A stretch of 64,000 nucleotides of DNA, taken from Sphingobacterium bovisgrunnientis. Lineage in GTDB: Bacteria > Bacteroidota > Bacteroidia > Sphingobacteriales > Sphingobacteriaceae. Below, in pieces: positions 1 through 7,909 of the stretch (positions are counted from its first letter, which is position 1; every line of letters starts with the position of its first letter). The stretch covers positions 62,001 to 126,000 of the forward strand of contig NZ_WUQY01000003.1 in NCBI RefSeq assembly GCF_009829085.1, given 5' to 3'. Below the pieces are notes generated by a model. The model searched no databases, was not told the DNA's origin, and saw nothing but the letters and a program-made list of their open reading frames with translations. Both the position numbers and the translations under genes were made by a program.

Positions 1-1671
1 CCTTGGTCCTTCGAGATTGCAAGAGGAAATCAGCGCGTAACCGACCCTTATGTAAACTTTTGGTATGGGAATTATGATGCTAATAGAGGTTTGTATCAAG
101 GGATAAGACATTGTAATATTTTTATTGATAATATGTCTGACCCTGCTTTAGTTCCAGATATTGGTTCTTCTGAACGTGCTCGTTGGATATCTGAAGCTAA
201 ATTTTTGAAAGCTTATTTTCATTTCTATTTGATGCGTATGTACGGTCCAATTCCTATAATGGATGACGATATTCCAGTTAGTGCGCCTAAAGAAGCGATG
301 GATGTTCCGCGTAATTCAATCGACGAATGCGTAGATTATATCGTTAATCTGTTGGAAGAGTCTTATTCAGACTTGCCTGATCAAGTCGTGGATAGAAATA
401 ATGAATTGGGACGTATTACATTGCCCATCGCAAAGGCATTAAAAGCACAAACATTATTATTAGCAGCAAGTCCATTATTCAATGGCAATTCAGATTATTC
501 AAGTATGAAAAATAAAGACGGTAAATCTTTATTCCCACAAGAGTTTGATAATACAAAATGGGCTAGAGCGGCAGAAGCTGCTAAAGACGCTATTGAAACT
601 GCGGAAGCGAATTTACATTCTTTATTTACCTTTACACAAGGTGGGAACTTGTCGATTTCTGATGCTACGAAGCTAGAATTAACATTGAGACAGGCTATAT
701 CTGAAAAATTCAATGAAGAACATATTTGGGCAGATCCTAATAGCCGTACTTGGGATTTACAACGTGATGCAATGCCTCCATTGAGTGCAGAAGAAAACCA
801 CAATGATAACCGTAAAATTTTCTCTCCACCATTGAAAATTGCAAAAATGTTTTACACAAAAAATGGTGTGCCTATCAATGAAGATAAAACATTAAATTTT
901 AGTGACGATACGGAGTTGCGTACAGCTACACAAGATGATAAATATTATATCGAACCAAATTTCACCACAGCAAGATTACATTTTGATCGTGAGCCTAGAT
1001 TTTATTCATCATTAGCATTTGATGGGGCGCGTTGGTTTAAATACGATACTCCAGGATACTCTGACGAAAATTCAAAAGTCGTTCGTAGTAAAAGACCTGA
1101 CTATGCGGGTAGTACTCATGCATTTCATTTTAATGAAACAGGTTATTTCATTAAAAAACTAATTGATTGGAATCAAGTAACTACAGCTTCTGGTGTAACG
1201 TATAAAGAATATCCTTGGCCAAAAATTCGTTTGGCGGATTTATACCTGATGTATGCTGAAGCTCTAAATGAAGCCGAAGGTCCTTCTAATGAAGATGTAT
1301 TTGTGTATTTGGATAAAATAAGAGAGCGCGCAGGCTTAAAAGGTGTCAAAGAATCATGGACAAATTTCTCGAGCAATCCAAATAAATTTACGACAAAAGA
1401 AGGTCTAAGAGAGATTATACGTCGTGAGCGCCTGATTGAGTTAGCATTTGAAGGTCAACGTTTTTGGGATTTGAGAAGATGGAAAACAGCGGCAATATCT
1501 TTAAATGAACCTATTACAGGCTGGAATATGCAGGGAGAAAATACTGCCTCGTATTATGTGATCAGAACAGTGTATAATCAGCGATTCATCGCGCCAAGAG
1601 ATTATTTCTGGCCTATTAGTGAAAATACGGTAATTCAGAACTTGAATCTTGTTCAAAACTATGGTTGGTAA
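1..1671 (+). CDS. RagB/SusD family nutrient-uptake lipoprotein, 5'-truncated
   Basis: The reading frame is open from the first base of the window, so the gene starts upstream and its signal peptide and lipid cysteine are not visible. About 556 residues are present. SusD hallmarks are seen: an early TPR-type helical segment with AKFLKAYFHFYLMRMYGPIP, the middle region AKALKAQTLLLAASPLFNG, and the C-terminal blocks RLADLYLMYAEALNEAEG and RRERLIELAFEGQRFWDLRRW, followed by a final FWPIS motif. SusD proteins sit on the outer membrane as lids of SusC TonB-dependent transporters and bind oligosaccharides. The SusC partner is expected just upstream, outside the window. The next gene begins 16 bases after the stop, so they are probably co-transcribed. 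Family call is firm; the substrate is inferred only from the downstream GH16. Confidence 0.95.
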   Translation, partial: PWSFEIARGNQRVTDPYVNFWYGNYDANRGLYQGIRHCNIFIDNMSDPALVPDIGSSERARWISEAKFLKAYFHFYLMRMYGPIPIMDDDIPVSAPKEAMDVPRNSIDECVDYIVNLLEESYSDLPDQVVDRNNELGRITLPIAKALKAQTLLLAASPLFNGNSDYSSMKNKDGKSLFPQEFDNTKWARAAEAAKDAIETAEANLHSLFTFTQGGNLSISDATKLELTLRQAISEKFNEEHIWADPNSRTWDLQRDAMPPLSAEENHNDNRKIFSPPLKIAKMFYTKNGVPINEDKTLNFSDDTELRTATQDDKYYIEPNFTTARLHFDREPRFYSSLAFDGARWFKYDTPGYSDENSKVVRSKRPDYAGSTHAFHFNETGYFIKKLIDWNQVTTASGVTYKEYPWPKIRLADLYLMYAEALNEAEGPSNEDVFVYLDKIRERAGLKGVKESWTNFSSNPNKFTTKEGLREIIRRERLIELAFEGQRFWDLRRWKTAAISLNEPITGWNMQGENTASYYVIRTVYNQRFIAPRDYFWPISENTVIQNLNLVQNYGW

Positions 1672-1687
1672 TAATAATTTATATATC

Positions 1688-2884
1688 ATGAAGAAATTAA
1701 TTTTAGGAATAATGATGCTGTGTAATATAGCATTGTTGACAACTTCCTGCGAAGAAGAGAATATGCTAAACCCATTGGAGTCAAATTCTACTCCTCCGGG
1801 CAAAGTAACGAATGTGCAGGTGTTGAATAAAAAGGGATTATCAGTTTTGACTTATAGCTTACCTAACGATAGAGATTTGTCGTATGTAAAAGCTGAATAT
1901 GTGCTTCCAAATGGTTCAACGCGATCAGTTATTGCTTCTTATTATACTAATCAGCTAATTGTCGATGGGTTTTCGGAGCCAGGAACATATAATATAAAAT
2001 TATACGCTGTAAATCGATCAGAGGTTATGTCTGAGCCTACTGAAGTCACAGTAACTCCTGAAGAATCTCCAATTTGGGATATTTATCGTTCATTGGCTGT
2101 ACAACCTTCATTTGGTGGCTTACAATTAAGAGCTGAAAATCCTGACCGAGCCAAAATCTCTATATTAATCATGGAAAAAAATGAATACGGTGAATGGGTT
2201 GCTGATCCAAACAGTGTTTATACTTCTACAGATAAAATTTTGGCAACCATGCGTGGTATGGATACGATTGCTCGTGACTTTGCTTTTGTGGTGCGTGATC
2301 GTTGGTTGAATTATACAGATACTTTGTATACACAAATCAAACCATTATACGAAACGGCAATTGCTAAATCTGGATATCGTGGTTTTAGATTACCAGGGGA
2401 CGCGCCAAACCATACTTCTACATCACATGCAGGCATGTGGGATGGTGATATTATGAATTGGCCGCGTATTTATATGACCCAAGCTGCTATCTCAGGACAT
2501 CATTATACTACAGTTGATTTAGGAGTACTAGCCAAACTTAGCCGTATTGTTATATGGGATTATCCAGAATACTATAATGGTCGTACCTATTATTACAAAG
2601 GAAACCTTAAAGAGTTTGAAATCTGGGGTTCTGATAATCCTCCTGCGGATGGATCGTGGAATAATTGGCATTTATTAGGAGCGTACAATGCTACTAAACC
2701 TTCGGGATTACCTTTTGGTCAACAATCGGACGAAGATTACCAGACAGCGGTAAATGGTTTTAATTGGGAGTTTGATATAGACGCACCAAAAGCACGTTAT
2801 ATCCGTATCAAGAGTACTAAAAACTGGGACGGATCGTCATATATGGCTATTGGAGAAATTCAAGCGTATGGAGACCCAAGATAA
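1688..2884 (+). CDS. DUF5000-type surface lipoprotein of a PUL
   Basis: This 398-residue protein has a lipoprotein signal peptide ending in the lipobox LTTSC (Cys21) followed by the acidic run EEEN, which fits export to the cell surface. The start at 1688 (MKKLIL) is chosen because the longer frame from 1649 overlaps the SusD stop and lacks a signal-peptide start. The N-terminal half has Fn3-like beta strands (DRDLSYVKAEYVLPNG). The C-terminal part (about residues 235-398) looks like a discoidin/F5-8C-type carbohydrate-binding fold, with ARYIRIKSTKNWDGS and a final GEIQAYGD motif. The layout matches DUF4959-DUF5126-DUF5000 lipoproteins encoded beside SusCD. Likely role: surface glycan-binding protein of this PUL. 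The family match is by recognition and the binding role is inference. Confidence 0.8.
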   Translation: MKKLILGIMMLCNIALLTTSCEEENMLNPLESNSTPPGKVTNVQVLNKKGLSVLTYSLPNDRDLSYVKAEYVLPNGSTRSVIASYYTNQLIVDGFSEPGTYNIKLYAVNRSEVMSEPTEVTVTPEESPIWDIYRSLAVQPSFGGLQLRAENPDRAKISILIMEKNEYGEWVADPNSVYTSTDKILATMRGMDTIARDFAFVVRDRWLNYTDTLYTQIKPLYETAIAKSGYRGFRLPGDAPNHTSTSHAGMWDGDIMNWPRIYMTQAAISGHHYTTVDLGVLAKLSRIVIWDYPEYYNGRTYYYKGNLKEFEIWGSDNPPADGSWNNWHLLGAYNATKPSGLPFGQQSDEDYQTAVNGFNWEFDIDAPKARYIRIKSTKNWDGSSYMAIGEIQAYGDPR

Positions 2885-2896
2885 TAATTACATTTT

Positions 2897-4135
2897 ATGA
2901 AGAAGATAAAGATTATGAACCATAAAATATTTAAATGCATTACTATTATTTTTTGTGTAATAGCGTTTGCATCGTGTAAGAAAATGGATGACTACAAGAA
3001 ATATATTGAAGATCAGCCAGTCCTAAATTATACAGGTAAGGTAGATTCAGTCAAAGTATTCTCTGGTCAGAATAGAGTTTTAATTCAAGGACTATTGGTT
3101 TCGGATCCCAAAATAAAGGAGGCACGTATTTATTGGGATGGTAGAAGGGATTCAATTGTGGTTCCTATCAATAGAACTTTTGGGGTGGATACACTAAAAG
3201 CGGCTATAAACAATTTAGAAGACCGCGTTTACAATTTTGAAATAGTAACCTTTGATGATCAAGGAAATAAGTCAGTGAAGGTATACGCTTTTGGTCGATC
3301 ATATGGACAGAATTATTTGCTCTCTCTAATTAATAGACCTATAGCTGTTAATAGCCTAAAAACTTATGACAATACTTTTTCTGCAACGTTCAGTAATGTT
3401 GACAGGACACTAGGTATTTTTGCAACGGAGGTAAAATATACTGATCAGAATGGAACAGAAAAAATTAAGCGACTAGGCATAGATGAGAATGCGCTTTCGT
3501 TAACTAATGTAAAAATTGGTGAAAAAATGTCATACCGCAGCTTGTATTTACCAGATACTCTGTGTTTGGATACATTTTATACGGATTTTACTGAGTTTAA
3601 ACCTGCATTGACTTACTATAGAAATATGGGATATCCGTTTACGCCAACAAATCTTTCTGGAAGATGGGGGGTGCTAGAAAATTGGGAATCAAATGCAGCA
3701 GCAAATGCTATAAGTGGTAGAGGAAGTTATGATCAAAACAGTGGAATAGGAGTGATGGCTTCTGAAGCTGGATGGGGAACGCCAAATATTAATAATGGAA
3801 AGACATATCAAACATCAACCTTGCCTCAAGGAAGATATAAGGTTCAAATTGAATTCCGAAGAAATAATGTAACCAACAACGTTGATGCTACTAATAATCT
3901 TATTTATTTCATTGTAACTAGTAATGGAACTATTCCAAATGCAGTTGATGTGCCTAATGCGGAAAAATTGGGTTACTACGATTTGAAGTGGATACACGAT
4001 GATTATAGGATTGTATCTTTCGAATTTGATAACCCATCGACTCAAAATGTTACTATTGGAGTAGTTGCAAATTTAATGAGTTCAAGTAATCAGTATTTTA
4101 ATGTAAAAGGAATCACCGTTTCCATTGTTGAGTAA
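2897..4135 (+). CDS. DUF4998-type PUL lipoprotein
   Basis: A 412-residue lipoprotein: a signal peptide with lipobox FASC, then KKMDDYKKY. An internal ATG at 2915 (MNHKIF) would also give a good signal peptide, so the start is uncertain by six codons. The segment after the cysteine (KVDSVKVFSGQNRVLIQG, then KEARIYWDGRRDS) is typical of DUF4998, which precedes a second beta domain (DUF5013-like) here at about residues 240-412. It follows the DUF5000 gene by 12 bases and belongs to the same transcript. A perfect hairpin lies directly after the stop. Such proteins are found in SusCD operons and are presumed surface glycan-binding or accessory proteins. No catalytic motif is visible. Confidence 0.75.
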   Translation: MKKIKIMNHKIFKCITIIFCVIAFASCKKMDDYKKYIEDQPVLNYTGKVDSVKVFSGQNRVLIQGLLVSDPKIKEARIYWDGRRDSIVVPINRTFGVDTLKAAINNLEDRVYNFEIVTFDDQGNKSVKVYAFGRSYGQNYLLSLINRPIAVNSLKTYDNTFSATFSNVDRTLGIFATEVKYTDQNGTEKIKRLGIDENALSLTNVKIGEKMSYRSLYLPDTLCLDTFYTDFTEFKPALTYYRNMGYPFTPTNLSGRWGVLENWESNAAANAISGRGSYDQNSGIGVMASEAGWGTPNINNGKTYQTSTLPQGRYKVQIEFRRNNVTNNVDATNNLIYFIVTSNGTIPNAVDVPNAEKLGYYDLKWIHDDYRIVSFEFDNPSTQNVTIGVVANLMSSSNQYFNVKGITVSIVE

Positions 4136-4140
4136 AATGA

Positions 4141-4176
4141 CAAAGCAGGCAATTCAATGGTGAATTGCCTGCTTTG
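4141..4176 (+). terminator. Perfect 16-bp hairpin between PUL binding-protein and enzyme genes
   Basis: Arms 4141-4156 and 4161-4176 are perfectly complementary with a 4-base loop. No long T tract follows, only TATTAAATAATTT. It may be a partial terminator or an mRNA processing/stability hairpin that sets different levels for the lipoproteins upstream and the enzymes downstream. Confidence 0.75.
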
Positions 4177-4199
4177 TATTAAATAATTTAATATTAGTT

Positions 4200-5396
4200 A
4201 TGATAAAAGGTCTACTATTAATAGTAATCTCCTTGTTTGGATGCGGTAAGTCATCTTCTGTTCCACCAGAGAAAGTTGATATTAATGAGAATGTCATTGT
4301 TTTACCTAAGTTGGGTAATTTGTCTATTGTTCAAAATTCTACAACAAAGGCGACGCTTAAATCGAAAGTTGAAAATACGGGCGGAGCTTCTATCACCGAA
4401 AGAGGGATATGCTGGGCAACGCACAACAATCCAACTATTTCAGATGCTAAAGCCAGTCCAAATGCTGTATCTGGATCTGGTGATTTCGAAGTTGAGCTCA
4501 CGAATTTAGAGGGAGGTAAAAAGTATTATGCTAAATCATACGCTTCAAATTCTAAAGGTAGATCGTATGGACAAGTTTTTGAATTTACGACAGAAAGTTA
4601 TGAGGATGCAAAAATTGGAAATACCAAGGTATTGTTTTATAAACTGAATAGCATGGAGGCTTCCTCAAAGATTGAGTCTACGGGCGGAGCTAATGTCTTA
4701 GAAGCTGGAGTCAGTATATCTAATAATCCCAATCCAACTGTATCAGATACTAAAATAATAGCTTCTAAAGTAGAAAATAACAGTTTTAAAGTAGATGTTG
4801 AAAATCTTGAATTAGGAAAAAGCTTTTTTATACGATCTTATGTTACCACTGTAAAAGGAACATATTATGGCAGCCAAGGTAGCTTTCAAACTTACAACAA
4901 AGGGAAAATTACTGTTAACTATCATAATCAATCCAACATTCCTGCTGATGTATTTGCAAGATTAAAAGCGATGGCTGACCATGGTGTAAAGCTATTAGAA
5001 GAACATACCAGTATTGTGAAAACTGTAACAATAGAATATAATACTGGCGTGCAGACTGCAGATGCAAGTCTTTCGGGATGGATGCGTTGGGGAAGTAATG
5101 CTTCCTATCAAAAAACGGGAACTTTTTTACATGAATTTGCGCATACCATAGGAGCCGGTACCTCCAATTATTGGAGGGAAACTCTTATTAAAAATGGGAT
5201 ATATACAGGTGAAAATGCTAATTTAGCTTTACGCAAGGCTACAAATGATCCGAATGCACAGCTGAAAGGCGATGCTCAACATTTTTGGCCTTACGGTATT
5301 AACGGTGCGCATGAGGATACTGGGCGAGAATCCGATTATATCATTACCAGCTTAATTATTGAAGGATTCAAGCGCGATGGCGTCCCTATTAACTAA
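4200..5396 (+). CDS. Lipoprotein with two Fn3-like repeats and a C-terminal HExxH (putative metallopeptidase) domain
   Basis: The 398-residue product has a short lipoprotein signal (lipobox LFGC, Cys15). Two repeats of about 90 residues follow, each with an ENTGGASITERGICW-type or ESTGGANVLEAGVS-type start and ending in KYYAKSYASNSKG or FFIRSYVTTVKG, typical of Bacteroidota Fn3-like modules. The C-terminal domain (about 235-398) holds HEFAHTIG at 311-318. This is HExxHxxG as in zinc metallopeptidases, but the usual third metzincin ligand position is Thr321. A later His in AQHFWPYG could supply the ligand. It lies 24 bases before the GH16 gene, so it is part of the PUL. It could be a protease of glycoconjugates or a degenerate binding domain. 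I do not recognise a named family for the C-terminal domain. Confidence 0.75.
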   Translation: MIKGLLLIVISLFGCGKSSSVPPEKVDINENVIVLPKLGNLSIVQNSTTKATLKSKVENTGGASITERGICWATHNNPTISDAKASPNAVSGSGDFEVELTNLEGGKKYYAKSYASNSKGRSYGQVFEFTTESYEDAKIGNTKVLFYKLNSMEASSKIESTGGANVLEAGVSISNNPNPTVSDTKIIASKVENNSFKVDVENLELGKSFFIRSYVTTVKGTYYGSQGSFQTYNKGKITVNYHNQSNIPADVFARLKAMADHGVKLLEEHTSIVKTVTIEYNTGVQTADASLSGWMRWGSNASYQKTGTFLHEFAHTIGAGTSNYWRETLIKNGIYTGENANLALRKATNDPNAQLKGDAQHFWPYGINGAHEDTGRESDYIITSLIIEGFKRDGVPIN

Positions 5397-5419
5397 TTAT
5401 TCACTTAAACTACTAATTT

Positions 5420-6250
5420 ATGCTTAAACTTACATTATGTGCCATAGGCATCTTTCTATGTGCTACAGGATTTGCTCAACAAACGAATAAAAGTGACTTT
5501 AAACTTGTTTGGTCTCAAGAATTTGAGAAGGATGGAAAGCCTGATGAAAGTATATGGAATTATGAAAATGGTTTTGTCCGAAACAATGAAGATCAGTGTT
5601 ATCAGAAGGATAATGCTTATTGTAAGGATGGATTCTTAATAATTGAATTGCGTAAGGAAAATAAACCAAATCCTAATTATGATGCAGGGAGCTCTGACTG
5701 GAGAAAGTCACGTAAAGATATAAAGTATACTTCATCTTCGTTGAACACCTCTGGTAACAAAGAGTGGTTGTATGGGAGATTTGAGATGAGAGCCAAAATT
5801 CCAGTGGGATCGGGGCTATGGCCAGCTTTCTGGACTTTAGGTGTTGCTAAAGAATGGCCATCGAATGGTGAAATTGACATCATGGAATATTATAGAGGAA
5901 ATATACTCGCTAATATTGCTAATGGAACTAATCAAAGATGGAAAGCAGAATGGCATAACGGCGTCAAATCTGTAGAGTCTTTGGGCGGAGCCAAATGGGC
6001 TAATGAGTTTCACGTGTGGCGAATGGATTGGGATGATAATGAAATTGCTCTTTACCTAGATGATGTTTTACTAAATAAAGTTTCACTCAGTAAGCTTGTG
6101 AATAAAGATGGTAGTGGATTCAATCCATTCAAACAACCTCATTATATACTTGTGAATTTAGCTTTGGGTGGAGATAATGGAGGAAAGATCGACGATACAT
6201 TAATCCCTGCTAAGTACGAAATTGATTATTTAAGAGTATATCAAAAGTAA
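5420..6250 (+). CDS. Glycoside hydrolase family 16 (beta-glucanase type)
   Basis: A 276-residue secreted enzyme with a signal peptide ending near GFAQQ. The GH16 jelly-roll is nearly the whole mature protein. The catalytic motif is NGEIDIMEYY with Glu151 (nucleophile), Asp153 and Glu156 (acid/base). Flanking GH16 blocks are seen: YGRFEMRAKIPVGSGLWPAFW before the motif, and WANEFHVWRMDWDDNEIALYLDD and LVNLALGG after it. No carbohydrate-binding module is fused. GH16 members of this type usually hydrolyse beta-1,3 or mixed-linkage glucans, but porphyran and carrageenan enzymes share the motif, so the substrate is inferred. It is the last gene of the first PUL. Confidence 0.92.
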   Translation: MLKLTLCAIGIFLCATGFAQQTNKSDFKLVWSQEFEKDGKPDESIWNYENGFVRNNEDQCYQKDNAYCKDGFLIIELRKENKPNPNYDAGSSDWRKSRKDIKYTSSSLNTSGNKEWLYGRFEMRAKIPVGSGLWPAFWTLGVAKEWPSNGEIDIMEYYRGNILANIANGTNQRWKAEWHNGVKSVESLGGAKWANEFHVWRMDWDDNEIALYLDDVLLNKVSLSKLVNKDGSGFNPFKQPHYILVNLALGGDNGGKIDDTLIPAKYEIDYLRVYQK

Positions 6251-6348
6251 TAACACAGTCGTTCAAAATTTAAATGTGATCTTTTTATTAAACCCCTGCA
6301 CTTAGTTTTGGTCTACTTATTGTATGATTCGCTAAAGAAAGGGATTTT

Positions 6349-6582
6349 ATGAAAAGATATATTACATTAATTTTAGTTGCGGCCTTTACATTAACTGTGA
6401 CATCATGTTATACGAGTGGTCGTTATCCACATGGTCATTTGCCGCCAGGAAAAGCGAAAAAAGTTTATGGTGAAAAATCCGCAAAGAGACATGCTCCTGG
6501 ACAGAAGAAGAAGCACAAAAAAAATAAGAAATCAAAACATCACAAACATGATGTTTATTACAGCCCAACTTATAGGTACTAA
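6349..6582 (+). CDS. Small basic lipoprotein with HLPPGxAKKxxGxxSA motif
   Basis: A 77-residue protein with a lipoprotein signal (lipobox VTSC, Cys20), then a conserved block HLPPGKAKKVYGEKSAKRH-APGQ, and a very Lys/His-rich tail (KKKHKKNKKSKHHKH) ending in an aromatic stretch. Small lipoproteins with this PPGxAKK block are common in Sphingobacteriaceae and are sometimes annotated as a quinol oxidase subunit, for which I see no support. The His-rich tail could bind metal, but this is speculation. It has its own upstream gap of 98 bases and a strong downstream hairpin, so it looks monocistronic. Confidence 0.75.
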   Translation: MKRYITLILVAAFTLTVTSCYTSGRYPHGHLPPGKAKKVYGEKSAKRHAPGQKKKHKKNKKSKHHKHDVYYSPTYRY

Positions 6583-6621
6583 AACAAGAAATCCTTTCTT
6601 TTGAGAAAGGATTTCTTGTTT
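6582..6621. terminator. Bidirectional hairpin terminator
   Basis: An 18-bp stem (6582-6599 with 6604-6621) lies between the convergent small lipoprotein gene and the bacilliredoxin gene. T-rich flanks occur on both strands. Confidence 0.8.
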
Positions 6622-6648
6622 ATACAAAAATCAAAATAAAATTACCGA

Positions 6649-7059
6649 CTAGCAGTATTCTTCGAAAGCAGCTATTAGGTTGTCTGCAATCATCTGTGCA
6701 GGACGTCCTTCGATATTGTGTCTTTCGATGATGTGGACTAATTTACCATCTTTGAATAATGCCATTGCTGGAGAAGATGGAGGGTAAGGCAACATGTATT
6801 GACGTGCTTTATCAACAGCTTCTTTTTCCATGCCAGCAAATACAGTAACTAATTTACTAGGTTTTTTACCGTTCTCAACAGCAAAACGTGCTGCTGGACG
6901 AGCGTTTGCTGCTGCACAACCACATACTGAGTTTACAACAACAAATACAGTGCCTTCTGAAGGAATCGCTGAATCAACTTCCTCTTCAGTTTTTAACTCT
7001 TGAAAACCTGCGTCTACTAATTCTTGACGCATTGGTGCTACTAAATATTCTGGATACAT
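6649..7059 (-). CDS. BrxA/BrxB family bacilliredoxin
   Basis: The 136-residue protein has the family's CxC active site in VVVNSVCGCAAANARPA (Cys46, Cys48), where a thioredoxin-like fold normally carries CxxC. Length and the N-terminal MYPEYLVAPMRQEL match the YphP/YqiW (BrxA/BrxB) family. In Firmicutes these enzymes reduce bacillithiol mixed disulphides on proteins; many Bacteroidota also make bacillithiol. A good promoter lies upstream at 7135-7165, and the leader carries short tandem repeats. It is a single-gene unit, convergent with the small lipoprotein gene. Function is by family knowledge. Confidence 0.9.
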   Translation of the reverse strand: MYPEYLVAPMRQELVDAGFQELKTEEEVDSAIPSEGTVFVVVNSVCGCAAANARPAARFAVENGKKPSKLVTVFAGMEKEAVDKARQYMLPYPPSSPAMALFKDGKLVHIIERHNIEGRPAQMIADNLIAAFEEYC

Positions 7060-7065
7060 TGTTTT

Positions 7066-7102
7066 AAATTAAAAAGTTAAATTAAAAAGTTAAATTAAAA
7101 AA
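7066..7102. repeat. Tandem 13-bp repeat in the bacilliredoxin leader
   Basis: The unit aaattaaaaagtt occurs at 7066-7078 and 7079-7091, and a partial third copy follows from 7092. It lies directly upstream of the start codon of the minus-strand gene, in its 5' untranslated leader. Confidence 0.8.
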
Positions 7103-7134
7103 TATCAAATCCTTAATTCAATCTTTGATACGTA

Positions 7135-7165
7135 CAAATATACTTCGATTTAAAAGTTTATGCAA
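7135..7165 (-). promoter_or_regulatory. Promoter for the bacilliredoxin gene
   Basis: On the minus strand TTG (7163-7165) is followed after 20 bases by TATATTTG (7135-7142). This matches the Bacteroidota primary sigma consensus TTTG-N19-20-TAnnTTTG. Confidence 0.7.
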
Positions 7166-7272
7166 GATGCATTCCTCAACCGAATGTCAGAATTAATAGT
7201 TTGACAGGGTAAAGTTTTGATTTCATAGGAGTTCGAATTAATTAAGTGCATCTAAATTTTAAAAGAAAATCT

Positions 7273-7559
7273 ATGTCTTCATTAGAAACTACGTATGTAT
7301 CCTACAAAGTTTCATTTGGTGATTTGATGCATTTTCATTTGTAATGTCAAATTCTTTTACGAATCAAACCTTAGCGCAATTAGAGCTTTGGACGTATGGT
7401 CAATATGAGGAAGAAGTCTGTACCTTGCCAAAAAATCTGGACGAGAAAATGGTATGCCTTAGTTTAGAGTGTAATGGCGTGTAATTTTATGAACTGACTA
7501 CTGAACAATCATCCTATATTGGAATAGCTGTTTACGGTACATTCCAACCAGAAGCTTAA
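7273..7559 (+). pseudogene. ahcY: Internally deleted relic of S-adenosylhomocysteinase
   Basis: Two fragments of an adenosylhomocysteinase gene are fused. The first, from the ATG at 7273, reads MSSLETTYVSYKV, matching the family's N terminus in this phylum (MS..ET.YVPYKV). About 20 bases later, in another frame, codons from 7335 read [19 protein letters not shown], then TLPKNLDEK, then LTTEQSSYIGIAVYGTFQPE, matching the last 75 or so residues of the enzyme. About 350 codons between them are missing. A TAA at 7482-7484 replaces the codon that is normally Glu after GV, and the final tyrosine-rich tail is lost. The reading is from memory of the family, but the C-terminal match is long and in one frame. 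A strong terminator follows. A working copy is expected elsewhere in the genome. Confidence 0.85.
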
Positions 7560-7576
7560 AAGGTGTTAAAATTAAT

Positions 7577-7630
7577 TTTACCTAAAAAAGAAAGGGCCTT
7601 GCTAGCAAGGCCCTTTCTTTTTTAGGTAAA
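7577..7630. terminator. 54-bp perfect palindrome, bidirectional terminator
   Basis: Arms of 27 bases (7577-7603 and 7604-7630) are exactly complementary, with TTTCTTTTTT within the right arm and AAAAAAGAAA in the left. It lies after the ahcY relic and probably was its terminator. Confidence 0.85.
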
Positions 7631-7641
7631 TCTATATAACA

Positions 7642-7815
7642 TTAAGGATATAGTCTAATTTCAATTTGAATATTCTCTTTAGTTTGGAATTTCAATGTTT
7701 GATTAATTTCAGATGACATAGGTTGTATATTTGTATTTTCTTTTATACAATCCTTTGCAAGATTTATTTTACACAATAAATCTTGTATATAATCAGTTGA
7801 ATTAACTTTTTTCAC
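7642..7815 (-). CDS. Possible small protein or gene remnant (57 codons, GTG start)
   Basis: This open frame on the minus strand would start at a GTG (7813-7815) and stop at 7642-7644. It has no ATG near its beginning, and an in-frame TAG lies about a dozen codons upstream. The peptide is Lys/Asn/Ile-rich (begins KKVNSTDYIQDLLCK) with no recognised motif. A TATATTTG -10-like element occurs upstream at 7856-7863 but without a clear -33 box. It may be the 3' end of a decayed gene. It is the only coding hint in the 850-base gap besides the ahcY relic. Confidence 0.25.
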   Translation of the reverse strand: MKKVNSTDYIQDLLCKINLAKDCIKENTNIQPMSSEINQTLKFQTKENIQIEIRLYP

Positions 7816-7909
7816 AGATAAAAATGTTGGTAGTTTTGTTTTCTATGTTGTATTACAAATATACTATAGCGAAATATTTAATCTAATACCTAATTATGTG
7901 TATTTTACT

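Noticed and set aside
6349..6582. Quinol oxidase subunit annotation for the small lipoprotein
   Set aside because: It has a lipobox and a Lys/His-rich tail, with no oxidase-subunit membrane helices after the signal.
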